In this document: positions 57,021-64,000 of the stretch, one piece after another
Position numbering within the stretch: the first letter of the stretch is position 1
Layout: every line of letters begins with the position of its first letter
Assembly: GCF_014207255.1 (NCBI RefSeq)
Contig: NZ_JACHCZ010000002.1
Span: 1,059,802 to 1,123,801 of the forward strand
Origin: Pseudomonas sp. JAI120
GTDB lineage: Bacteria; Pseudomonadota; Gammaproteobacteria; Pseudomonadales; Pseudomonadaceae
DNA length: 64,000 bases
Direction: 5' to 3'
Made by a program: the position numbers and the translations under genes
Notes under the pieces: generated by a model
Told to the model about the DNA's origin: nothing
Seen by the model: only the letters and a program-made list of their open reading frames with translations
The model's database searches: none

Positions 57021-58264
57021 AGATCGCCATTATCGGCAGCGGCATCGCCGGACTGACCAGCGCCTACCTGCTCAGCCGCCGTCACGACATCACGCTGTTC
57101 GAGGCGGGCGAGCGTATCGGTGGGCATACCCACACGGTCAACGTCACCGTCGAGGGCGAACCCTATGCGGTGGACACGGGCTTCATCGTGTTCAACGACT
57201 GGACCTACCCCAACTTCATTCGCCTGCTGGGGCAGATCGGCGTCACCTTCAAGCCCACCGAAATGAGCTTTTCGGTGTGCGACCAGAGCAACGGCTTCGA
57301 GTACAACGGCAACAACCTCAACAGCCTGTTTGCCCAGCGCCGCAATATCCTCTCGCCGGGCTTCTGGGGCATGCTGCGCGACATCCTGCGCTTCAATCGC
57401 CAGGCACCGCGAGACCTGCAAGAGCAGCGCATCAGCGCCGAGATGACCCTGGGCGACTACCTCGAAGCCGGCGGTTACGGGCCGCGATTTATCCGGCATT
57501 ACATCGTCCCGATGGGCGCAGCGATCTGGTCGATGTCCCTGGCGGACATGCTGAACTTTCCGCTGCAGTTCTTTGTGCGCTTCTTCAAGAACCACGGCTT
57601 GCTCTCGGTGAACAACCGGCCGCAGTGGTGCGTGATCGAGGGCGGTTCCAGTCGTTATATCGAACCGCTGACCCGCAGCTTTCGTGAGCACATCCGCCTC
57701 AACTGCCCCGTGCACCTGGTCGAGCGTGACGCTGAGGGGGTGATTATCCACAGCGCCGCCGGCACCGAAGCTTTCGACAAGGTGGTGTTCGCCTGCCACA
57801 GCGACCAGGCACTCGCCTTGCTCAACGAGCCGAGCCAGGCCGAGCAGGAGATCCTCGGCGCCCTGCCCTATGCCGACAACGACGTGGTGCTGCACACCGA
57901 CACGCGCCTGCTGCCCGACCGCAAACTGGCCTGGGCCAGTTGGAACTACAGGCTGAGCGGCGACGCGCAGACCCAGGCCGCTGTCACCTATGACATGAAC
58001 ATCCTGCAAGGTATCGACAGCGCCACCACCTTTTGCGTCAGCCTCAACCAGACGTCGCTGATCAACCCGCTGAAGATCCTCGCACGCTACACCTACGCCC
58101 ACCCGCAATACAGCCTGGCCGCCGTGGCCGCGCAAGCGCGTTGGGAGGAACTGAACGGCACGCGACATACGTGGTATTGCGGCGCCTATTGGGCCAATGG
58201 TTTCCATGAAGACGGCGTGGTCAGCGCCTTGCGCGTGGCCGAAGCCTTTGGGGAAAGCCTGTGA
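57017..58264 (+). CDS. FAD-dependent amine oxidase-like protein (NAD(P)-binding, DUF1365 partner)
   Basis: A 415-aa flavoprotein starting at GTG 57017 (GTGA overlap, AAGGA upstream). The N-terminus is IAIIGSGIAGLTSAYLLSRR, then GGHTHTV and DTGFIVFNDWTYPNF. This subfamily is nearly always linked to DUF1365 and Cfa-like genes. A role in fatty-acyl desaturation or oxidation is inferred from that context; the true reaction here is not shown by sequence. Confidence 0.88.
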   Translation: MKIAIIGSGIAGLTSAYLLSRRHDITLFEAGERIGGHTHTVNVTVEGEPYAVDTGFIVFNDWTYPNFIRLLGQIGVTFKPTEMSFSVCDQSNGFEYNGNNLNSLFAQRRNILSPGFWGMLRDILRFNRQAPRDLQEQRISAEMTLGDYLEAGGYGPRFIRHYIVPMGAAIWSMSLADMLNFPLQFFVRFFKNHGLLSVNNRPQWCVIEGGSSRYIEPLTRSFREHIRLNCPVHLVERDAEGVIIHSAAGTEAFDKVVFACHSDQALALLNEPSQAEQEILGALPYADNDVVLHTDTRLLPDRKLAWASWNYRLSGDAQTQAAVTYDMNILQGIDSATTFCVSLNQTSLINPLKILARYTYAHPQYSLAAVAAQARWEELNGTRHTWYCGAYWANGFHEDGVVSALRVAEAFGESL

Positions 58265-59070
58265 ACAGCGCCCTGTACAGTGGCTGGATCGCCCATCGGC
58301 GGTTTGCCCCCAAGGCCCACGCCTTTCGCTACCGCATCGGTCTGCTGTACCTGGACTTAAGCGAACAGGACGAAGTGCTCGGGCTATCGCCCCTGGCCGG
58401 CGCAAGTCGCCTGGCGCCCTTCGGTTTTCGCCAGCAGGACTACCTGCATGAATTCACGCGCCACGGCATGAGCTTGACCGATGCCGTGCGCCAGGAAGTC
58501 GGCAAGGCTCTGGGGCATACACCCCAGGGCGTTATCTGCCTGCTGACCCAGGCCCGCAGTTGGGGCCTGGCTTTTAATCCGGTGAGTTTCTTCTACTGCT
58601 TCGAGGCCGATGGGCAACTGGCCGCGATCCTGTGCGAAGTGACCAACACCCCATGGCGCGAGCGCTATCACTACGTGCTGCCGGCCCAGGCCCTTGGTGC
58701 GGAGGAGCACCAGCACTTCGCCGTGGCCAAGGCGTTTCACGTGTCGCCGTTTTTGCCGCGCGACCTGGAATACCGCATGAGCTTCAGCCCGCCCGCCGCC
58801 AAGCTCGGCGTGCACATGGCCGATTGGCAGGGCGAGGTGAAAGTCTTCGATGCCACCTTGAGCCTGCACAAAGAAACGCTGAACCGCGCCAGCCTGCACC
58901 GTTACCTGTGGCGCTTTCCGTGGATGACCGCCAAGACCTGCCTGGCCATTTATTGGCAGGCCCTGCGTCTGTTGCTCAAGCGCACACCGATTTTTTCCCA
59001 TCAGGCCGCCGACGGCGCCTCTCGCACAGCTGTCGGGTACACCAAGGATCGACGCCATGAAATCCCCTAG
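58261..59070 (+). CDS. DUF1365 protein
   Basis: A 269-aa protein starting at GTG 58261, overlapping the previous stop (GTGA). Conserved DUF1365 segments include LYSGWIAHRRFAPKAHAFRY, NPVSFFYCF and KAFHVSPFLPRDLEYRM. Proteins of this family are found with Cfa-like methyltransferases, and an acyl-modifying role is suspected. No catalytic motif is known to me. The last 14 bp overlap the methyltransferase gene. Confidence 0.9.
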   Translation: MNSALYSGWIAHRRFAPKAHAFRYRIGLLYLDLSEQDEVLGLSPLAGASRLAPFGFRQQDYLHEFTRHGMSLTDAVRQEVGKALGHTPQGVICLLTQARSWGLAFNPVSFFYCFEADGQLAAILCEVTNTPWRERYHYVLPAQALGAEEHQHFAVAKAFHVSPFLPRDLEYRMSFSPPAAKLGVHMADWQGEVKVFDATLSLHKETLNRASLHRYLWRFPWMTAKTCLAIYWQALRLLLKRTPIFSHQAADGASRTAVGYTKDRRHEIP

Positions 59071-60328
59071 TTTATCGGTCAAGACCAACCGCCTGAACGT
59101 CAACGGCATGACCAGTGCGCTGCTGCGCAAGGGCGTGCTGCGCCAACTCAGCCAACTGCGCCATGGCCAGTTGGTGGTGATCGAGGACGGCGAGCGCCAG
59201 GTATTCGGCGCACGGGAAGCGCACCTGCTGGGGGAAATCCAGATCCTCGATTCGGCGGTATGGGGGCTGGTGGCGGCCAACGGTTCCATCGGCGCCGGCG
59301 AAGCGTTTATCCATGGGTATTGGAGCAGCCCGGACCTGACCGCAGTGGTGCGGGTGATGGTGAGTAACCTGGATGTGCTCGACGCGATGGAGGGTGGCCT
59401 GGCGAGACTGGCGCGGCCGTTCACCCAAGGCCTGCACTGGCTCAACCGCAACACGCGCAAGGGCTCGCAGAAAAACATCGCCGCCCACTACGACCTCGGC
59501 AACGACCTGTTCGAAGAATTCCTCGACCCGACCATGATGTATTCGGCCGCGCAGTTCCTGACGCCCGACGACACCCTGGAGCAAGCGCAACTGAACAAAC
59601 TGGAACGCATCTGCCAGAAGCTCGCACTCAAACCCACCGATCATCTGCTGGAAATCGGCACCGGCTGGGGCAGCATGGCGCTGTATGCGGCGCAGCATTA
59701 TGGCTGCAAGGTCACCACCACGACCTTGTCCAAAGAGCAGTTCGCCTACACCGAAAAACGCATCGCGGCCGTGGGCCTGCAAGACCAGGTCACGTTGCTG
59801 CTGCAGGACTACCGCGACCTGACCGGCGAGTACGACAAGCTGGTGTCCATCGAGATGATCGAAGCGGTGGGCCATCGCTTCCTGCCGACCTACTTCAAAC
59901 AGTGCGCGCACCTGCTCAAGCGCGATGGCCTGATGTTGCTGCAAGCCATCACCATCCGCGAGCAGCGCTTTGAGCAGGCGAAGAACAGCGTCGACTTTAT
60001 CCAGCGCTATATCTTCCCCGGCGGCGCCCTGCCCAGTGTGCAGAACATGCTGCACATCGTCAGCCGCGACACCGACATGAACCTGTTGCACATGGAGGAT
60101 TTCGGCCTGCACTACGCACGAACCCTGCGCCTGTGGCACGAGAACTTTCGCCACGCCCACGGCCGTCTGACGGAGTTGGGCTACGACGAATATTTCCTGC
60201 GGTTGTGGGAGTTTTACCTGTGCTACTGCGAGGGCGGCTTTATGGAGCGCAGCATTGGCACCGCGCAATTGCTGTTGGCCAAACCGTCGGCCATCAACCC
60301 ACCGTTACTCGGGCGCTTCAGTGCTTAA
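59057..60328 (+). CDS. Cyclopropane-fatty-acyl-phospholipid synthase-like methyltransferase
   Basis: A 423-aa SAM-dependent enzyme of the Cfa family. The N-terminal domain precedes NIAAHYDLGNDLFEEFLDPTM, the SAM motif LLEIGTGWGSMALYAA is near residue 200, and SIEMIEAVGHRFLPTYF follows. It resembles the second type of Cfa protein found in stress clusters rather than the housekeeping Cfa. The likely substrate is an unsaturated acyl chain in membrane phospholipid. It overlaps the DUF2878 gene by 8 bp. Confidence 0.92.
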   Translation: MKSPSLSVKTNRLNVNGMTSALLRKGVLRQLSQLRHGQLVVIEDGERQVFGAREAHLLGEIQILDSAVWGLVAANGSIGAGEAFIHGYWSSPDLTAVVRVMVSNLDVLDAMEGGLARLARPFTQGLHWLNRNTRKGSQKNIAAHYDLGNDLFEEFLDPTMMYSAAQFLTPDDTLEQAQLNKLERICQKLALKPTDHLLEIGTGWGSMALYAAQHYGCKVTTTTLSKEQFAYTEKRIAAVGLQDQVTLLLQDYRDLTGEYDKLVSIEMIEAVGHRFLPTYFKQCAHLLKRDGLMLLQAITIREQRFEQAKNSVDFIQRYIFPGGALPSVQNMLHIVSRDTDMNLLHMEDFGLHYARTLRLWHENFRHAHGRLTELGYDEYFLRLWEFYLCYCEGGFMERSIGTAQLLLAKPSAINPPLLGRFSA

Positions 60329-60800
60329 ACCACTGGCCAATGCCGTGCTGTTCCAGTGCGGGTGGTTTGCCTGTGTACTCGGTGGCGATAGCCCTTGGTT
60401 GCTGGTGGGGCTGGCGGTGCTGGCAATCCACCTGCTGTGGATAAGTTCGTGGGCCCAGGACGGCGCGCTGATTATCCGCGTGACGCTGCTCGGCACGGTA
60501 CTGGATACGATGCTGCGCAGCCTGGGCGTCTTTCAATTTAGCGAGCCGGGACCACTGATTCCGTTGTGGCTCATCCTGCTGTGGGCAGTGCTGGCCACCA
60601 CCCTGCGCCATTGCCTGGCCTGGAGTGCACGGCCCTGGTGGCGTGCGGCAGCATTGGGGGCGATCGGGGGGCCGCTGTCGTATTACGCCGGGAGCCAGTT
60701 GGCGGGCGTGCATTTTGGCTACGCAGTGCTACCCACCATGGCGGGGCTCGCGCTGCTTTGGGCAGTGGTGTTCGTCGGACTGCATCGGCTGGCGCGCTGA
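60321..60800 (+). CDS. DUF2878 membrane protein
   Basis: A 159-aa hydrophobic protein with about five transmembrane helices (LFQCGWFACVLGG; LAVLAIHLLWI; LILLWAVLATTLRH; GLALLWAVVFVGLHRLAR). I start at GTG 60321, which overlaps the end of the methyltransferase gene; the frame extending to 60255 lies inside that gene. Function unknown, but it is a constant companion of the DUF1365-Cfa set. Confidence 0.85.
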   Translation: MLKPLANAVLFQCGWFACVLGGDSPWLLVGLAVLAIHLLWISSWAQDGALIIRVTLLGTVLDTMLRSLGVFQFSEPGPLIPLWLILLWAVLATTLRHCLAWSARPWWRAAALGAIGGPLSYYAGSQLAGVHFGYAVLPTMAGLALLWAVVFVGLHRLAR

Positions 60801-60854
60801 CGCCTGTCAGACCTTTCACACCTGCGTCACCCGCTTGCCTTACACTGCGCGCCT

Positions 60855-61160
60855 ATGACCAACATCCCGCACACTCAAATCACCGAACCCGCCGTCACCT
60901 GCTCGACCTGCGCGGCCTGCTGCTGCCAGCTGGAAGTGATGCTGATCACCGACACCGGCGTGCCGGAGCGCTATATCGACACTGACGATTGGGGCGGTGA
61001 AGTGATGCTGCGCCTGGACGACGGCTGGTGCGCGGCACTGGATCGCGACACGATGATGTGCACGATCTACGAGCGTCGGCCGCTGATTTGCCGCGAGTTC
61101 GAGATGGGCGCACCGGAGTGCCTGACCGAGCGCGAAGGAATCGCCACGGCCTACCGCTGA
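60855..61160 (+). CDS. YkgJ-family cysteine-cluster protein
   Basis: A 101-aa protein with a Cys cluster at the N-terminus (CSTCAACCCQLEVML) and further Cys in CAALDRDTMMCTIYERRPLIC. YkgJ (PF03692) proteins probably bind zinc or an iron-sulfur centre; function is unknown. It follows 54 bp after the DUF2878 gene, so it may be the last gene of the cluster or have its own promoter. Confidence 0.9.
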   Translation: MTNIPHTQITEPAVTCSTCAACCCQLEVMLITDTGVPERYIDTDDWGGEVMLRLDDGWCAALDRDTMMCTIYERRPLICREFEMGAPECLTEREGIATAYR

Positions 61161-61182
61161 TCTCAGGCCAGTGAAGACCTTA

Positions 61183-61275
61183 ATGTGGGAGGGGGCTTGC
61201 CCCCGATAGCGGAGTGTCAGTCGCGGAATTTGCCAACTGATCCATCGCCATCGGGTTCAAGCCCCCTCCCACACT
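61183..61275. repeat. REPIN (GGGGGCTTGCCCCC family)
   Basis: A left REP (ATGTGGGAGGGGGCTTGCCC) and an inverted right REP (AAGCCCCCTCCCACAC) flank a spacer of about 45 bp. The inner part of the right copy is diverged (CATCGGGTTC). Same family as the element at 41624. It lies between the convergent YkgJ and pagL genes. Confidence 0.88.
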
Positions 61276-61296
61276 GTTTTGCAGCGTTCCTGGGAA

Positions 61297-61815
61297 TTAC
61301 AGCGGCATGGTGTAGTGCAGCGAGTAACTTTCTACACCATCGTTATTGCTGCTGATCCCGGCATTGGAGTAGTGCGTGGCGCGAATGCCCACTTCATGCC
61401 CACCGGTGAAGCGCAGGCCGAAACCCAAGCGGTCTTCGAACTGAAAAGCCTGGCCGATGTTGTTGTCTTCCAGCTTGGTACGGGAAAACACCGCTACACC
61501 GATCCCGGCTTCGATGTAGGGCTTGACCGACTGGCCGGCAAACTCATACACGAATACCGGCGAGAACGACAGGCTGCTGGCGCCTGCACGGTCATCACCT
61601 TCCCAATAGGTATAGGCGCCGCTCCAATAGCCGGTCAGGCGACCGACGTCACTCTGCATCCAGCTTTTGTCCCAATCCGAGGTCAGGCCCAGCCGATAGG
61701 TCAACGTCGAATCACTGGTGCTGCCAACCCCAAACTCCAGGCCTGCGGCCTGGGTCGAAACAGAGTGTCCCACCACTACAGCCGCAATCGCGGCCAAACA
61801 GAACAAGCGCTTCAT
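61297..61815 (-). CDS. pagL: PagL lipid A 3-O-deacylase
   Basis: A 172-aa outer-membrane beta-barrel enzyme that removes the 3-O acyl chain of lipid A. The signal peptide ends in TQAA. The catalytic residues are visible as His148 and Ser150 in RATHYSNAG and Glu162 in DGVESYSL, with an aromatic-containing C-terminal strand. ATG 61815 follows AAAGGA and yields the usual length; the open frame to 61887 is an unsupported extension. As in P. aeruginosa it lies between the photolyase region and murI. Confidence 0.93.
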   Translation of the reverse strand: MKRLFCLAAIAAVVVGHSVSTQAAGLEFGVGSTSDSTLTYRLGLTSDWDKSWMQSDVGRLTGYWSGAYTYWEGDDRAGASSLSFSPVFVYEFAGQSVKPYIEAGIGVAVFSRTKLEDNNIGQAFQFEDRLGFGLRFTGGHEVGIRATHYSNAGISSNNDGVESYSLHYTMPL

Positions 61816-61917
61816 AAGAAACAGTCCTTTGAAAACGAAGTTGTATGATTTTTTACAGGCCATCTCGCTATAGAAGCTGACGTACACTCAGAAGTTCAGC
61901 GACATTTAACGAAATTT

Positions 61918-62712
61918 TCACGACCCGAAGCTTCGCACAACTCCAGAATGTTTCCATAGTGTCGGTAGGATATTTCTTAGGTGATACACATCGCCACTGG
62001 TCCAGAACTGTGTCGGCTCAGGATCGCCGAGGGCCAGCAGATTGCGTTCGCCCAGCAAACGCTTGAGCTGCCGCGCGACGGCAGCGCCGGTGTCGATGAG
62101 GATGATGCTGGCGGGCAGCATCTGCGCCAGAAGCGGCTTGAGGAAGGGATAGTGGGTGCAGCCGAGGATGATGGTGTCGCAGCCGGCGCTGAGCAGCGGG
62201 TCGATATAGCCCTGCAACAACTGACGCAGGCTCGGGCTATCCAGATCACCGGTTTCAATCAGCTCCACCAGGCCCGGGCACGGCTGGGTGATCACCCGCA
62301 CATCGGTGGCAAACCGATCGAGCAGCGCGGCGAACTTGGCGCTTTGCAGGGTACCGGTAGTGGCGAGCACCCCGACCACGCCACTGCGAGTGGCAGCCGC
62401 AGCGGGTTTGACCGCAGGCTCCATGCCCACCAGGGGCCAATCGGGGTAGTCCTGGCGCAAATCCGCGACAGCCGCGACGGTTGCGGTGTTGCAGGCGATC
62501 ACAAAAGCCTTGGCGCCCCGCTCGCGGAAAAACTCGGCAACCGACCGGGAGCGCCCAAGAATGAACGCGGGGGTTTTCTCGCCGTAGGGGATATGTCCGC
62601 AATCGGCGACGTACAACAGTGACTCATGGGGCAGCAATTGCTGAATCTCATCCAGCACCGACAAGCCGCCGACGCCGGAATCGAACACACCGATCGGCGC
62701 GTCCTTACCCAT
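61918..62712 (-). CDS. murI: Glutamate racemase
   Basis: A 264-aa enzyme producing D-glutamate for peptidoglycan. Catalytic cysteines are in [12 protein letters not shown] and [10 protein letters not shown], and the N-terminal [15 protein letters not shown] is typical. ATG 62712 overlaps the moeB stop region by 8 bp, so it is translated with moeB. Confidence 0.97.
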   Translation of the reverse strand: MGKDAPIGVFDSGVGGLSVLDEIQQLLPHESLLYVADCGHIPYGEKTPAFILGRSRSVAEFFRERGAKAFVIACNTATVAAVADLRQDYPDWPLVGMEPAVKPAAAATRSGVVGVLATTGTLQSAKFAALLDRFATDVRVITQPCPGLVELIETGDLDSPSLRQLLQGYIDPLLSAGCDTIILGCTHYPFLKPLLAQMLPASIILIDTGAAVARQLKRLLGERNLLALGDPEPTQFWTSGDVYHLRNILPTLWKHSGVVRSFGS

Positions 62713-63460
62713 GTCGCGTCCCGCAGACACTGCAACCGGGATCACGCTTGACCCGCAATTCGCGAAAGCGAGTGCTCAATGCGTCAATCAGCAGCAAGCG
62801 CCCCACCAGCGGCTCGCCGAAACCAGCCAGCAACTTCAAGGCCTCCAGGGCTTGCAGGCTGCCGACCAGGCCCACCAGTGGGCCGACCACGCCCGCTTCG
62901 CTGCAGGTGAGTTCAGTGTCACTGCCGTGCCCGTATAAGCAGTGGTAGCACGGGCTGTCGGCCCGACGTGGATCGAATACTGACAGCTGCCCTTCAAGAC
63001 GAATCGCCGCGCCGCTGATCAATGGCTTGCACGCCGCCACGCAGGCGGCATTGACCGCCTCGCGGGTGGAGAAGTTGTCGCTGCAATCGAGTACCACGTC
63101 CACGGCCGCCACGGCCGCCGCCAAGGTATCGGCATCCAGCGCGATGCGATGGGCGACCAATTTGATTTCGGGGTTGAGGGCGCTCAGGCGATGGATGGCC
63201 GAGTCGACCTTGGCCTGCCCGACGCTGTCGGTGTCATGGATGATCTGGCGTTGCAGGTTGGTGAGGTCGACGGTGTCGAAATCCGCCAGGTGCAATTCGC
63301 CGACGCCAGCGGCGGCCAGGTACATCGCCACCGGGGCACCCAGGCCACCGAGGCCGACGATCAACGCACGGGCGTTTTTCAGGCGCAATTGGCCGTCGAT
63401 GTCGACATGCTGCAACAGAATCTGTCGGCTGTAGCGCAACAGCTCCTGATCGGTCAGCAC
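62705..63460 (-). CDS. moeB: MoeB/ThiF-family adenylyltransferase
   Basis: A 251-aa E1-like enzyme that adenylates the C-terminus of MoaD for molybdopterin synthesis. The nucleotide motif is [21 protein letters not shown]. The R finger and Asp are in [13 protein letters not shown]. The CYHC and CSVC pairs bind zinc. It overlaps prmC by 7 bp and murI by 8 bp, an order (prmC-moeB-murI) conserved in Pseudomonas. Confidence 0.94.
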   Translation of the reverse strand: MLTDQELLRYSRQILLQHVDIDGQLRLKNARALIVGLGGLGAPVAMYLAAAGVGELHLADFDTVDLTNLQRQIIHDTDSVGQAKVDSAIHRLSALNPEIKLVAHRIALDADTLAAAVAAVDVVLDCSDNFSTREAVNAACVAACKPLISGAAIRLEGQLSVFDPRRADSPCYHCLYGHGSDTELTCSEAGVVGPLVGLVGSLQALEALKLLAGFGEPLVGRLLLIDALSTRFRELRVKRDPGCSVCGTRHG

Positions 63461-64000
63461 GGCCAGCGTCCCAGGGAGATGCGTTCGTGACCGCCAAGGT
63501 CGATGCGGCTGTGCACCTGCTCGAAGCCTTGGCTCAGCAACAGGTCGCGCACCGCGGCGGCCTGGTCGTAACCGTGCTCCAGCAGCAGCCAGCCGGCGGC
63601 GTTCAGGTGGGCCGGGGCCTGGGCGGTGATCAGCCGCAGATCGTCCAAACCATCATGGCCCGCCACCAGGGCGCTGGCCGGTTCAAAACGCACATCGCCG
63701 GCCACCAGGTGCGGATCATTGTCGGCGATGTAGGGCGGGTTGCTGATGATCAGATCGTAAGTGTGGCCTGCCAGGGCGCTGAACCAATGGCTGTTGAGCA
63801 CCGTGGCGTTATTAAGGTGCAGGCGCTGGCGATTGCGCTCGGCCAGGGCCACGGCTTCCAGCACGCGGTCGACGGCCGTGACGTGCCAGGCCGGGCGCTC
63901 GCTGGCCAGGGCCAGGGCGATGGCGCCGCTGCCGGTGCCCAGGTCGAGGACCTTGACGGGGGTGGCCGGTAACAATTCCAGGGCCGCTTCCACCAGCAGC
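63454..64000 (-). CDS. prmC: PrmC release-factor glutamine methyltransferase (partial, 5' end outside window)
   Basis: The visible 182 residues form the catalytic domain of PrmC/HemK, which methylates the GGQ glutamine of release factors. The SAM motif VLDLGTGSGAIALALA and the active-site ISNPPYIADND are present. The frame is open to the window edge, so the N-terminal domain lies beyond 64000. Downstream it overlaps moeB. In Pseudomonas the upstream neighbour is prfA, which would lie outside. Confidence 0.95.
   Translation of the reverse strand, partial: LLVEAALELLPATPVKVLDLGTGSGAIALALASERPAWHVTAVDRVLEAVALAERNRQRLHLNNATVLNSHWFSALAGHTYDLIISNPPYIADNDPHLVAGDVRFEPASALVAGHDGLDDLRLITAQAPAHLNAAGWLLLEHGYDQAAAVRDLLLSQGFEQVHSRIDLGGHERISLGRWPC

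Noticed and set aside
56717-58405. 562-aa minus-strand frame opposite the SDR and FAD oxidase genes
   Set aside because: Shadow frame without start signals, opposite clearly conserved enzymes.

Overview
The window is a chromosomal segment of a Pseudomonas, most likely of the P. fluorescens group. The grounds are gene content and order (clpB-pgeF-rluD, bamD, thiO, minor pilins, ispH-fkpB-lspA-ileS-ribF-murJ-rpsT, slyD, pta, cysD-cysNC, algW, hemH to prmC), several P. fluorescens-style REP/REPIN repeats (GGGGGCTTGCCCCC cores), and small lineage markers such as a PP0621-family protein. No database search was possible, so gene identities rest on recognisable motifs, length, order and overlap.

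Bases 1 to about 18,800 are the distal part of an integrative and conjugative element (ICE) of the PFGI-1/PAPI-1/ICEclc type. A nearly unbroken operon of small overlapping genes encodes the F-like (MPF-G) mating channel in an order parallel to plasmid F: pilin-like, TraL-, TraE-, TraK-, TraB-, TraV- and TraC-like proteins, a DsbA/G-like oxidoreductase, then TrbC/TraW-like, TraU-, TraH- and TraG-like proteins. The operon is interrupted by an antisense two-gene insert (8332-9110): a 57-aa protein translationally coupled to a probable ADP-ribosyltransferase, with its own promoter. A DUF3742-like gene, an unknown gene, a MobH-type relaxase and a tyrosine integrase follow. The integrase faces a tRNA cluster (Pro, then Lys-Pro-Asn, all minus strand) that must hold the attachment site. 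The other ICE end is outside the window.

From about 18,800 to 41,700 the sequence is housekeeping: a strong tRNA promoter, the clpB operon behind a near-consensus sigma-32 promoter, bamD, thiO, a reduced type IV minor pilin cluster (pilV-pilW-pilX-pilE plus a divergent fimT-like gene, without pilY1 or the pilSR pair), the isoprenoid/lipoprotein/ileS block, rpsT, slyD, pta (without an adjacent ackA) and a PlsC-like acyltransferase. From 41,700 to 51,000 come sulfate activation (cysD, cysNC), a Nif3-like protein, the periplasmic protease algW, a TonB-dependent siderophore receptor with a possible Fur site, hemH and a TIGR01777-type epimerase.

Bases 51,000 to 61,200 hold a compact, same-strand, largely overlapping cluster that looks like a light/singlet-oxygen response unit: FAD oxidoreductase, Trp-rich small protein, DUF523-DUF1722 protein, a MerR-type regulator without an obvious B12 motif, CPD photolyase, NTF2-like protein, SDR, FAD amine oxidase-like protein, DUF1365, Cfa-like methyltransferase, DUF2878 and a CxxC-cluster protein. 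Its two promoter regions carry TGTACA-N12-TGTACA type repeats, a plausible operator for the embedded MerR regulator. The last 3 kb carry pagL, murI, moeB and the 3' part of prmC on the minus strand.
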